Positions 1-6,942 of a DNA stretch of 12,389 nucleotides are shown piece by piece. The notes below the pieces were generated by a model. The model was given only the letters and a program-made list of their open reading frames with translations, did not search any database and was not told the origin of the DNA. The first letter of the stretch is position 1, and every line of letters begins with the position of its first letter. Source of the DNA: Chitinivibrionales bacterium (GTDB taxonomy: Bacteria > Fibrobacterota > Chitinivibrionia > Chitinivibrionales > WJKA01); contig WJKA01000679.1 in assembly GCA_014729375.1 (NCBI GenBank), forward strand, positions 1-12,389. The letters run 5' to 3'. A program made the translations under genes and the position numbers.

Positions 1-49
1 CGTCATTCCGGCGAACCCCGGACCGGACCCGGGGTTCGCCGGAATGACG
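1..49. repeat. Perfect 21-bp palindromic repeat at the window edge
   Basis: Bases 1-21 are the exact reverse complement of bases 29-49, around a 7-base spacer (accggac). The arms begin cgtcattccgg and end ccggaatgacg. This matches the style of dispersed GC-rich palindromes seen in intergenic DNA of many bacteria, whose outer ends read CGTCATTCC. It lies about 84 bases upstream of the TPR gene. It could also act as a stem-loop terminator for an upstream gene outside the window, but no T-run follows on the + strand. The element starts at base 1, so it may extend further left. Confidence 0.8.
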
Positions 50-132
50 GCTGAAATTGTCCACAGGGACCTGAGTAGTTCCTTTTCTGACATAGTAATT
101 TAATACATGTACGTCCTTCAGCAGGAAAGATT

Positions 133-975
133 ATGCAACAAAGGATTACCGCACTACCCGCACTTGTGCTTGTGATGACATTCATGGCGGCCCGGGGGTA
201 TGCATCAGAAACCGACAGTTCTTTTGTCAATGCAGTCCGGAAGGGTATACACCTGTTTGATTCGGCATACAATGCCTGGGATACCCGTCTGTTCCGTCAA
301 GCCAATGGGCATTTTGAAGGTATGGAAAAGCAATACCCCGCAAGCCACGTTCCATGCTACTGGCAGGGTGTTGTCTGTTTTCATCTGGTTTCTTATTATC
401 TGTTCGGTTTTTCTTATGATAGAGATGAAACAGCCGCGGCCGCATACATTGAGAGAGGATTGGCCGCGCTGGAGCGGTCACTGCAGCGTAAAGCAGGTGA
501 GGCGGAATCGCTTGCTCTGCGCGGCACAATGACCGGCATCAGGATATTTCTCAATCCGCTTCTGGCCCCTGTATTTGGCCCGAAGGTTATGGGGTCAATA
601 GAAGCAGCCATGAGTGTTGATCCGGCAAATCCGCGGGTGCAGTATCTTGTCGGCGTCAGCTATTACAATACCCCGGCACTTCTGGGGGGGGGGGCATCAG
701 CAGGAATGCCCTACCTGTTAAGGGCGGAAATGCTCTATGAACGGGAGCAGGAAAAACCGGGGGCCGGAATTGCTCCTCGATGGGGTCGGAGCACCTGTCT
801 TGGTTTTATTGGAAAAGGGTACATGAAAAAGGGCGAATACCCCGAAGCGCGGAATTATTTTACTAAGGCGCTTGAGGTTAATCCCCGTGACGCCATGGTG
901 CGGGAAAGCATGCAGGAACTGAAAAAGAAGAAAAAGAAAAGACAGCCAGAGAAAATACAATGGCAAAAAAAATAA
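133..975 (+). CDS. Exported tetratricopeptide-repeat protein, first gene of the carotenoid operon
   Basis: This 280-residue protein begins with a Sec-type signal peptide (hydrophobic core at about residues 7-20, likely cleavage after Tyr-Ala-Ser near 23-25). It would therefore act outside the cytoplasm. Helical repeat-like segments follow; the clearest TPR is at about residues 221-260 (GYMKKGEYPEARNYFTKAL, then NPRD). The segment at about 160-190, with NPRVQYLVGVSYYNTPALLGGG, resembles exported TPR proteins of unknown role. The tail is very basic, with six consecutive lysines near 264-269. ATG 133 is preceded by AGGAAAG at 123-129. Its end overlaps crtP by 16 bases, so the two are probably co-translated. 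It carries an 11-G tract that could switch the frame. TPR proteins scaffold protein contacts; its part in pigment assembly or export is only inferred. Confidence 0.85.
   Translation: MQQRITALPALVLVMTFMAARGYASETDSSFVNAVRKGIHLFDSAYNAWDTRLFRQANGHFEGMEKQYPASHVPCYWQGVVCFHLVSYYLFGFSYDRDETAAAAYIERGLAALERSLQRKAGEAESLALRGTMTGIRIFLNPLLAPVFGPKVMGSIEAAMSVDPANPRVQYLVGVSYYNTPALLGGGASAGMPYLLRAEMLYEREQEKPGAGIAPRWGRSTCLGFIGKGYMKKGEYPEARNYFTKALEVNPRDAMVRESMQELKKKKKKRQPEKIQWQKK
684..694 (+). repeat. Mononucleotide G11 tract inside the TPR gene
   Basis: Eleven consecutive G residues encode part of Leu-Gly-Gly-Gly (residues 184-187). The reading frame is open on both sides at this length. Gain or loss of one G would truncate the protein and, through coupling, could lower expression of crtP and the genes behind it. 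Confidence 0.9.
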
Positions 976-2441
976 TTGTAGTTGGCGCGGGGATCGGCGG
1001 CATGTCCGCGGCGGTCAGTTGTGCGAGCAGGGGATATGACGTGGTCCTGTTTGACAAAAACGATAAGGTCGGCGGCAAGCTCAATGTGCTTGAACGTGAA
1101 GGGTTCAGCTTTGATCTGGGGCCTTCAATCTTGACGCTTCCGCATATTTTCGAGCAACTGTTTGGCCTTTCCGGAAGAAAGCTTGCCGATTATGTCGATA
1201 TTGTTCCTCTTGACACGCACTGGCGCAATTTTTTTGAAGACGGCACCGTGCTGGACCTGTATGCTGATACTGCCAGGACTGCGGCGCACCTGGAAGAAAA
1301 AATCCCGGGAAGCGGCGGCGAATACCGGTCATTTGTCGAGTATTCGAAACTCCAGTATGAAATTGTCGATAAGAAGTATTTCAAAAAGGGACTCGATACT
1401 TTCTGGAGCTTTTTTACCAGTTACGGCTGGCCGGAGCTGTTTTTCAAACTCGATATTTTCCGCACCATGAATGATTCGGTGTCCCGTTACTTTACCGATC
1501 AGCACCTCCGTGACGTATTCAATTATTTCATCAAATATGTGGGATCTTCGGCATACAACGCGCCGGGATTCATGAACCTCATGCCCTGGGTGCAGACCGG
1601 GTTCGGCCTCTGGTATGTCAAGGGTGGTATGTACAACATGGCCCGGGGAATTGCAAAGCTTATGGATGAACTGGGGATCACGGTCGTTTTGAACAGCGAG
1701 GTGAAAACAATCATGCGCGAACGCTGCAGGGTCACCGGCGTGGTACTGGCCTCAGGGGAAAAGCATGCGGCCGATGCAGTGGTATCCAACATGGAGGTAA
1801 TCCCCGCATATGAAAAGCTTCTTGAAGCGCCCGGGCCGTTCATGCGTAAACTGCAGAAATTCGAGCCTGCATGCTCGGGCCTGGTACTCCATCTCGGTCT
1901 TGACACAACATACCCGCAGCTTGCTCATCATAATTTTGTCTATTCAAACGACCAGCGGCATCATTTCGACCTGGTTTTCAACCGGCATGAGCTTCCAACC
2001 GATGCCACGATATACTTGGTGGCCCCCACGCGCACCGACCCTTCGCAGGCGCCTGAAGGATGCGATAACCTCAAGTTGTTGCCGCATATCCCGTATGTCA
2101 ACGATACAAATCCTGTTTCGCACAGTGACTATGAGGCGCTTGCCGAAAAAACTATCGACAAGCTTGAAGCGGTTGGATTGAAAGATATCCGCAGGCACAT
2201 TATTGTCAAAGACATGTGGACCCCGGTTGATATTCAAGCGCGGTACTATTCAAACAAGGGCTCTGTGTACGGTGTTGTGTCCGACAGGCGCAAGAACTTT
2301 GCACTCAAGGCGCCGAAGAAAAGCACGCAATACGATAATCTGTATTTTGTCGGCGGAAGTGTAAATCCCGGTGCGGGGATGCCGATGGTGTGTCTTTGTG
2401 GCCAGAATACCGCCAAAGCAGCGGCCCGGGACCTGGGGTAG
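960..2441 (+). CDS. crtP: CrtP-type apocarotenoid oxygenase (4,4'-diaponeurosporene oxidase, CrtI/CrtN superfamily)
   Basis: A 493-residue FAD-dependent enzyme. The N-terminal dinucleotide-binding fold shows VVGAGIGG at 7-14, an acidic residue at Asp32 and VGGK at 37-40. The C-terminal FAD signature LYFVGGSVNPGAGMP is at 461-475. From memory of S. aureus CrtP, it shares FDLGPSILT (51-59), FIKYVGSS (190-197), SNMEVIP (276-282), PQLAHHNF (319-326), LPHIPY (374-379) and YGVV (437-440). This makes it CrtP, which oxidises the terminal methyl of the C30 polyene to the aldehyde, rather than the desaturase CrtN. Length fits the family. ATG 960 lies inside the TPR gene with only a weak upstream AGAG, which suggests translational coupling. 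crtQ starts 6 bases after its stop. Confidence 0.93.
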   Translation: MAKKIIVVGAGIGGMSAAVSCASRGYDVVLFDKNDKVGGKLNVLEREGFSFDLGPSILTLPHIFEQLFGLSGRKLADYVDIVPLDTHWRNFFEDGTVLDLYADTARTAAHLEEKIPGSGGEYRSFVEYSKLQYEIVDKKYFKKGLDTFWSFFTSYGWPELFFKLDIFRTMNDSVSRYFTDQHLRDVFNYFIKYVGSSAYNAPGFMNLMPWVQTGFGLWYVKGGMYNMARGIAKLMDELGITVVLNSEVKTIMRERCRVTGVVLASGEKHAADAVVSNMEVIPAYEKLLEAPGPFMRKLQKFEPACSGLVLHLGLDTTYPQLAHHNFVYSNDQRHHFDLVFNRHELPTDATIYLVAPTRTDPSQAPEGCDNLKLLPHIPYVNDTNPVSHSDYEALAEKTIDKLEAVGLKDIRRHIIVKDMWTPVDIQARYYSNKGSVYGVVSDRRKNFALKAPKKSTQYDNLYFVGGSVNPGAGMPMVCLCGQNTAKAAARDLG

Positions 2442-2447
2442 ACAGGT

Positions 2448-3554
2448 ATGCCGGTAGTTTTTGCGGTAACAGTCACGCTGCTTCTCTGGTGCACGGGCGT
2501 GTACCTTCTCTGGAAAATCCCGCTCTGTTCCGGTAAGCGTAATGATGCAGACATATCAGGCTGCACGATAATTATTCCTGCCCGTAACGAAGAGTCCAGC
2601 CTGCCGCGGCTGCTGGATTCGCTGAACAATCAGCGTGGCGCGCGTGATGAAATCCTGGTTGTCAATGACCGGTCGACTGATGAAACAGCGGCTGTTGCAC
2701 GCAGGCACGGCGCGCGGGTTTTTGACAACAGCGAACGTCCGGAGGGTTGGACCGGCAAGACCTGGGCGTGCTGGAACGGCGCGCAGGAAGCCCGGAATGA
2801 CATCCTGCTGTTTATCGATGCGGATACGTGGCTTGCACCGGCCGCACTGGAAAAAATTGTGGCAACCTACCGGCGGCATGGAGGGCTTGTTACACTACAA
2901 CCGTATCATTGTATGGAAAAAGCATGGGAACGCCTGTCCGCGCTGTTTAACCTGATGGTCATGATCGGGGTTGACGCCTTTGCTTTTGGTCGCGGGCGCC
3001 GGGGAGCGTCGGGAAGTTTCGGGCCGTGCATTATCTGCAGCAAGCATGACTATTTCGCCGCTGGCGGGCATGAGCGGGTCAAAGGAAAAGTTCTGGAAAA
3101 TCTCGCATTAGGACCAGTATTCAAAGAGGCCGGCATGAAGATCACCTGTTTTGGGGGTGAGCAAACAATTTTTTTCAGAATGTATCCGGAGGGGACAGCA
3201 AGCCTTGTCGAGGGCTGGACAAAGGGTTTTGCCACCGGCGCGGCAGAGACGCCGCGGCATAGTATGGCCTGCACGGTCGCATGGATCAGCGGCGCCTTTA
3301 CCGCTGCGATTCTGAACGGCGCGGCAATCGGCATGCCTGCCTTGAGAACACCCGCGGTTGCCGCGCTCTATCCGCTCTATGCAGGGCAACTCTACTGGAT
3401 GCTTCGACGGACCGGCAATTTCGGCATAGTAACCTGCCTGCTGTTCCCGGTACATCTGCTCTTTTTTGCATTTATTTATATAAAGTCGTTTATTGCAATA
3501 TTTGTGACTAAAAAGGTCCGCTGGAAAGGACGGACTATTTCTGTCAATACATAA
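2448..3554 (+). CDS. crtQ: CrtQ-type carotenoid glycosyltransferase (GT2 family)
   Basis: 368 residues, close to the roughly 375 of S. aureus CrtQ, which glucosylates the carboxyl group of 4,4'-diaponeurosporenoate. An N-terminal membrane helix (about 3-23) precedes a GT-A fold: IIIPARNEES at 41-50, VVNDRSTDET at 71-80, and the metal/nucleotide-sugar DxD as Asp124-Ala-Asp126. CrtQ-specific segments recalled from S. aureus are conserved: LQPYH (150-154), FGPCIICSKHDYFAAGGH (191-208), FRMYPEG (243-249), EGWTKG (255-260) and the C-terminal WKGR (359-362). Two or more membrane helices lie at about 275-350. It therefore probably works at the cytoplasmic membrane face. It sits 6 bases after crtP and 2 bases before crtO, matching its pathway position between those enzymes. 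Confidence 0.93.
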   Translation: MPVVFAVTVTLLLWCTGVYLLWKIPLCSGKRNDADISGCTIIIPARNEESSLPRLLDSLNNQRGARDEILVVNDRSTDETAAVARRHGARVFDNSERPEGWTGKTWACWNGAQEARNDILLFIDADTWLAPAALEKIVATYRRHGGLVTLQPYHCMEKAWERLSALFNLMVMIGVDAFAFGRGRRGASGSFGPCIICSKHDYFAAGGHERVKGKVLENLALGPVFKEAGMKITCFGGEQTIFFRMYPEGTASLVEGWTKGFATGAAETPRHSMACTVAWISGAFTAAILNGAAIGMPALRTPAVAALYPLYAGQLYWMLRRTGNFGIVTCLLFPVHLLFFAFIYIKSFIAIFVTKKVRWKGRTISVNT

Positions 3555-3556
3555 TT

Positions 3557-4081
3557 ATGAGGGTCTGGCATTTCAGTAATCTGGTAACAGTACTTCTGGA
3601 TTTCGGCGCGTGGTTTGTGTTGCACATGGTTATTGCATTTGGCGCAACACTGGTCCCGTGGCGGCTGTTCAGCGAGCGCCAGTGGCTGTATCGGGCGCGT
3701 ACCTGGGAGAGCAGCGGTGAATTGTACCAGCGATTGTTCAATATTGTTGGATGGAAAGACAAGTTGCCTGACGGCGCAAGCTGGCTGGGCGGAGGGTTTG
3801 CAAAGAAAAAGGTGAATAGCACAAATGTCGGGTATCTTGACCGATTTGTCAAAGAAACCTGCCGGGCGGAGTTGACACACTGGATTGTGATTGCTGTTTC
3901 GCCGCTGTTCTTTTTATGGAACCCGTGGTATGCCGGGATTGTCATGATCGTATACGCGTTTGCCGCGAATATGCCCTGTATCCTTGCCCAGCGATACAAC
4001 CGGCCCCAACTGGTGCGGATCGTTACCCGTCGAAGAGAATATCTCCGGAAAAAGGAGCAATCCTCACATGAGCAGCAGTAG
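3557..4081 (+). CDS. crtO: CrtO-type glycosyl-carotenoid acyltransferase
   Basis: A 174-residue membrane protein matching S. aureus CrtO (about 165 residues), which esterifies a fatty acid to the glucose of glycosyl-4,4'-diaponeurosporenoate. Conserved segments recalled from CrtO are WKDKLPDG (66-73), ETCRAELTHWI (100-110), YAFAAN (133-138) and QRYNRPQL (145-152). Predicted membrane helices lie at about 12-34 and at 107-143. Catalytic residues are not firmly established for the family; the ETxRAELxHW block is the best candidate because it is the most conserved. The gene begins 2 bases after the crtQ stop and overlaps the methyltransferase by 14 bases, so it is translated as part of a tight operon. 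It should not be confused with the unrelated carotenoid ketolase that is also called CrtO. Confidence 0.92.
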   Translation: MRVWHFSNLVTVLLDFGAWFVLHMVIAFGATLVPWRLFSERQWLYRARTWESSGELYQRLFNIVGWKDKLPDGASWLGGGFAKKKVNSTNVGYLDRFVKETCRAELTHWIVIAVSPLFFLWNPWYAGIVMIVYAFAANMPCILAQRYNRPQLVRIVTRRREYLRKKEQSSHEQQ

Positions 4082-4808
4082 CCGCTCCTGGTTTCCCGAT
4101 CTTTCGGAACGGGCATCCTGCAGCGAGCTCATGGATGATCCCCTGGGCGATACCGCCCTTCTGTACCGGACCCTTGACCAGTTCGAGTCGATTAATGCGC
4201 TGCTGTCGGGATTTAAAAGCATTGCCCGCAGGTACATTATTGACGATATGCGTGCAAGGGGCAAACAGGATTACCGTGTCGCCGACCTCGGGTGCGGCGG
4301 GGGAGACTTTTCCCGGTGGTTTACAGATGAGTGCCGGTCACGCGGCATACGGGTTACCATGACCTGCATCGATTCGGACAAACGGGTTGTCGACTATGCC
4401 CGGAAAAAATGCGGTCCGTACCCGGCAATCCGGATAGTTCACGCGAATGCCTGCGACCCGGAAATATGGAAAACGCCGCATGATTATGCCTATGGAAATC
4501 ATTTCCTTCACCATTTCCCCGGCCGGGAGATTGCCCGTGTTATCGGGCTGGTTGATGAACATACGCGGTATGGCTTTCTTTTTAATGACATAATGCGCTC
4601 CACCGTCGCGCTGGCCGGTTATACACTCCTTGCCGCGTTGTTTTTCAGAAAGAGCTTTGCGTTTTATGATGGACGGCTTTCGATAATGAAAGGGTTCCGT
4701 CTGGAAGAGCTCAGGGAAGCAGCTGAAGCAGCCGGGGCGTCGCATTCAATAAAAGTATCGTCACGATGGCCGTTCCGGTGTATTGTGTACCGGCTTGGCG
4801 GGTGCTAG
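4068..4808 (+). CDS. Class I SAM-dependent methyltransferase, candidate carotenoid-tailoring enzyme
   Basis: A 246-residue Rossmann-fold methyltransferase. SAM-binding motif I is VADLGCGGGDFSRWF at 71-85 and motif II includes the acidic CIDSD at 100-104. A post-motif HFLHHFP stretch (145-151) resembles small-molecule methyltransferases. The N-terminal ELMDDP (20-25) and later INALLSGF (42-49) are like methyltransferases often found near lipid and polyketide genes. The start is set at ATG 4068 because AAAGGAG (4051-4057) sits 10 bases upstream; a longer frame from TTG 3960 would lie inside crtO and has no such site. The 14-base overlap with crtO implies coupling. S. aureus has no methyltransferase in its operon, so methylation of the sugar or of a carboxyl end of the carotenoid is an inference. 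A quinone or lipid methyltransferase is the main alternative. Confidence 0.85.
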   Translation: MSSSSRSWFPDLSERASCSELMDDPLGDTALLYRTLDQFESINALLSGFKSIARRYIIDDMRARGKQDYRVADLGCGGGDFSRWFTDECRSRGIRVTMTCIDSDKRVVDYARKKCGPYPAIRIVHANACDPEIWKTPHDYAYGNHFLHHFPGREIARVIGLVDEHTRYGFLFNDIMRSTVALAGYTLLAALFFRKSFAFYDGRLSIMKGFRLEELREAAEAAGASHSIKVSSRWPFRCIVYRLGGC

Positions 4809-5026
4809 TGTGCTGTATCGCAAATACAAACATGTTTCCACAGGCGGTTTTCATGAAACTCGGCGAGCCCCGGGACATAAAACCATATGTCGAGCGGATC
4901 AGGTCGCAGGTCGCGTTTCTGAAAGCGTATATGGATTCATTGCCGCACGTGCTCCACAAGATTCAAATCGATACGGTTGGTAACGATACTGCCGCAGACC
5001 CTGATCATCCCGGAAAACCACATGGA
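4809..5026. other. Convergent intergenic stretch with an ORF of doubtful status
   Basis: This 218-base gap lies between the stop of the methyltransferase and the stop of crtN, which converge. The + frame from ATG 4853 runs open to 5056 (67 codons, entering the crtN end). Its first two thirds, around GEPRDIKPYVERIRSQVAF, have protein-like composition and G/C-rich third positions. From about 4971 the +1 frame looks better (LPQTLIIPENHMDYVIP) and stops at 5074. This may be the remnant of a frameshifted small gene, or chance. AGGCGG lies 5 bases before ATG 4853. No strong stem-loop terminator was found here for either gene. Confidence 0.25.
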
Positions 5027-6508
5027 CTACGTGATTCCGCAGATCATGTCCGCTGAAATGCGTCCTGATTCATAGATTGTCGGCAGTCCGGATCCGGGGT
5101 GTGTTCCCCCGCCGACGAGGTAGCAGTTGTCAACTTCCTCGAATTTGTTGTGCGGACGGAAATAGAGCATTTGCGGGATATTGTGTCCGAGATTGAATGT
5201 CGCGCCGATAAATACGTTGTAATCATTTTCCCAGCACGATGGAGTGATAATTTTCTCTTCGACAATATGTTCCCGGAGGTCGTTCATTGATGTTCTTTTG
5301 CAGATGATATCGAGCACTTTTTCCCGTTCCACTCCGATTGTCTCGTCATTCCACTCAATCCGGCTGAGATTGTTCGGGACAGGGACCAGAACATACACTG
5401 CGGAATGTCCGTCCGGTGCGATGGTGGGATCGGTGACGCTTGCATTGCGCACATATACCGACATGTCATCCGACAAAACAAGGCGCTGGGCGATATCGGT
5501 GATATTTTCCCTGTAGTCGCGTGCGAAAAGTATCTGGTGGTGCGGCTCGTCATACTTTTTGTCAAGCCCGAGATACAGCATGAATGTTGAGCAGGAAAAT
5601 TTCTTCTTTACAAGTTTCTGCGGGGAATATTTCCTGATAATGCCCGGCTCGAAAAGGGCGCCCACTGCATGCCCGAAATCGGCATTGATAATTACCGTGT
5701 CGGCTTCAATTTTCTCGCCGTTTGCCAGCTCAACGCCTTCAGCCGCACGGTTTTTCACCAGGATTTTTTTCACTGTCGCGCCGCACCGGATCTCGCCGCC
5801 GTTTTCTTTTGTGACCGCAGCCATGGCATCGGAAATCCTGCTCAGGCCCCCCATAACATGGTCTACACCGAACGCATGTTCTATATAGGGAATAATGGTA
5901 AACGCGGCAGGGCACTCCCAGGGCGACATGCCAAGATATTTTGCCTGGAACGTAAACGCGATTTTAAGCTGTTCATCAGTGAAATACGTACCGAGGTTCT
6001 GATAGAGCGATTTACCAAGTGAAAGAAAAGGAAGCGCTTTCATAAGATCGGGAGAGAAATTGGATTGCAGGGTTGAATACGGCTTTTTAAGACAGGGGTA
6101 CATAATATTGTATCTGAAATCTTCCTTTTTCAGAAAAGCATCATACCCGTACTGATTGCCGGGGAACTGTTCGGCAATCTGTTTTCTCATTTTCTCGTGG
6201 TCTGAGGATGGATAAATATCCTTGTTCTCAAAGGCGAGTTTGTACATAGGGTCGAGCGGGACCAACCGGCAGTAGTCCTCGAGCTTTTTCCCTGCTTTTT
6301 CAAATATTTCCCTGAGAATAAAGGTCATCATAAGAAATGTCGGGCCGGTGTCGAAAACATAGGGGCCGAGATGAATCGCGGCATTCCGCCCTCCCACAGT
6401 ATTTTCTTTTTCAAAAATTGTTACTTTATGGCCGCGGCCCGCAAGTATCATCCCGGAAGTCAGTCCTCCGGGCCCTGCACCGATTATTGCAATATGTTTT
6501 GATGACAC
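5027..6508 (-). CDS. crtN: CrtN-type apophytoene/dehydrosqualene desaturase (CrtI family)
   Basis: 493 residues from the chosen start. FAD-binding IIGAGPGG lies at 8-15, the acidic residue is Glu33, and TVGGRN follows at 37-42. The C-terminal signature is YLVGGGTHPGSGLP at 463-476. From memory it matches S. aureus CrtN rather than CrtP: GPTFLMM (55-61), SCSTFMLYLGLD (305-316), RENI (333-336), APDG (364-367), YVLVP (372-376) and YFRPHN (449-454). Its expected role is stepwise dehydrogenation of a C30 backbone to a conjugated polyene, the substrate for CrtP. The start is GTG 6508, because CAGGAG lies 6 bases upstream and the FAD fold begins at once; a TTG at 6577 would add 23 non-conserved residues. 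Transcribed towards the crtPQO operon, so it has its own promoter, not identified with confidence. Confidence 0.92.
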   Translation of the reverse strand: MSSKHIAIIGAGPGGLTSGMILAGRGHKVTIFEKENTVGGRNAAIHLGPYVFDTGPTFLMMTFILREIFEKAGKKLEDYCRLVPLDPMYKLAFENKDIYPSSDHEKMRKQIAEQFPGNQYGYDAFLKKEDFRYNIMYPCLKKPYSTLQSNFSPDLMKALPFLSLGKSLYQNLGTYFTDEQLKIAFTFQAKYLGMSPWECPAAFTIIPYIEHAFGVDHVMGGLSRISDAMAAVTKENGGEIRCGATVKKILVKNRAAEGVELANGEKIEADTVIINADFGHAVGALFEPGIIRKYSPQKLVKKKFSCSTFMLYLGLDKKYDEPHHQILFARDYRENITDIAQRLVLSDDMSVYVRNASVTDPTIAPDGHSAVYVLVPVPNNLSRIEWNDETIGVEREKVLDIICKRTSMNDLREHIVEEKIITPSCWENDYNVFIGATFNLGHNIPQMLYFRPHNKFEEVDNCYLVGGGTHPGSGLPTIYESGRISADMICGIT

Positions 6509-6514
6509 ACTGGA

Positions 6515-6520
6515 CTCCTG
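6515..6520 (-). promoter_or_regulatory. Ribosome binding site that fixes the crtN GTG start
   Basis: On the minus strand CAGGAG lies 6 bases before GTG 6508. No comparable site precedes the upstream TTG at 6577, so this element decides the start. Confidence 0.7.
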
Positions 6521-6614
6521 AAAAAAAATCCGGAATAATGCCGACTTAAGCTTTCCGCTTTCCGGCACCACAATCAACTTCAGTAAAATACTATCTTATC
6601 TACCGGTACTCCAT

Positions 6615-6638
6615 AAAAAAAAGCACAAGGAGCTTTTT
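6615..6638 (-). terminator. Weak AT-rich hairpin with T-run, possible terminator between the uvsE operon and crtN
   Basis: On the minus strand AAAAAGC and GCTTTTT pair around a 7-base loop (tccttgt), and an 8-T run includes the 3' arm and continues past it. An alternative CACAA/TTGTG stem overlaps it. It lies about 90 bases after the small membrane-protein gene and about 107 before the crtN start. The stem holds only two G-C pairs, so termination would be inefficient. The rest of the 6509-6729 gap shows AT-rich stretches but no confident promoter. Confidence 0.3.
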
Positions 6639-6729
6639 GTGAAATTATCAGCAACGTTCTGCACGGTGATTAACTGCATGGACGGCCGCACACAGGGGCA
6701 GGCGCACACGGTATAGTCGTGCAGAAGAG

Positions 6730-6933
6730 TCAAATGTCCTGCTGCTTGATTTCGCCGGCTTTTATAGCAGGCGACCGTTCCAGCGGTCCGGCCCGTCCCA
6801 CAGTAAAAAGCACAAACGCGCCGGCAAACATGCGCAACGTTTCAGAAGAATCTTCCTGCGAAAAAATCATGGCGCTATACTGGAGAATTATCAATGCTGC
6901 AATATAAAGCAGGTCCCGGTTATGAACAATCAT
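6730..6933 (-). CDS. Small predicted two-helix membrane protein, function unknown
   Basis: A 67-residue ORF starting 9 bases after the stop of the tandem hydrolase gene, with AGGA close before the ATG (short spacing). Two hydrophobic segments, at about residues 8-25 and 35-48, are separated by a short acidic loop (QEDSSE, 26-31), which fits a hairpin membrane protein. The C-terminus is polar and mixed in charge. I do not recognise a family. Its place as the third member of the uvsE-hydrolase run and its ribosome site argue that it is real; its shortness argues for caution. Confidence 0.5.
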   Translation of the reverse strand: MIVHNRDLLYIAALIILQYSAMIFSQEDSSETLRMFAGAFVLFTVGRAGPLERSPAIKAGEIKQQDI

Positions 6934-6942
6934 TTTTCCTTC

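Noticed and set aside
50..132. Sigma-70 promoter for the TPR-crtP operon (TTCCTT ... TAATAC)
   Set aside because: The -35 match is poor; a promoter is expected here but no pair is convincing enough to list.
3960..4067. N-terminal extension of the methyltransferase from TTG 3960
   Set aside because: It lies entirely inside crtO, has no ribosome site, and a strong AAAGGAG precedes ATG 4068.
6509..6577. 23-residue extension of CrtN from TTG 6577
   Set aside because: CAGGAG lies 6 bases before GTG 6508 and the FAD fold begins right after it; the extension has no family-like residues.
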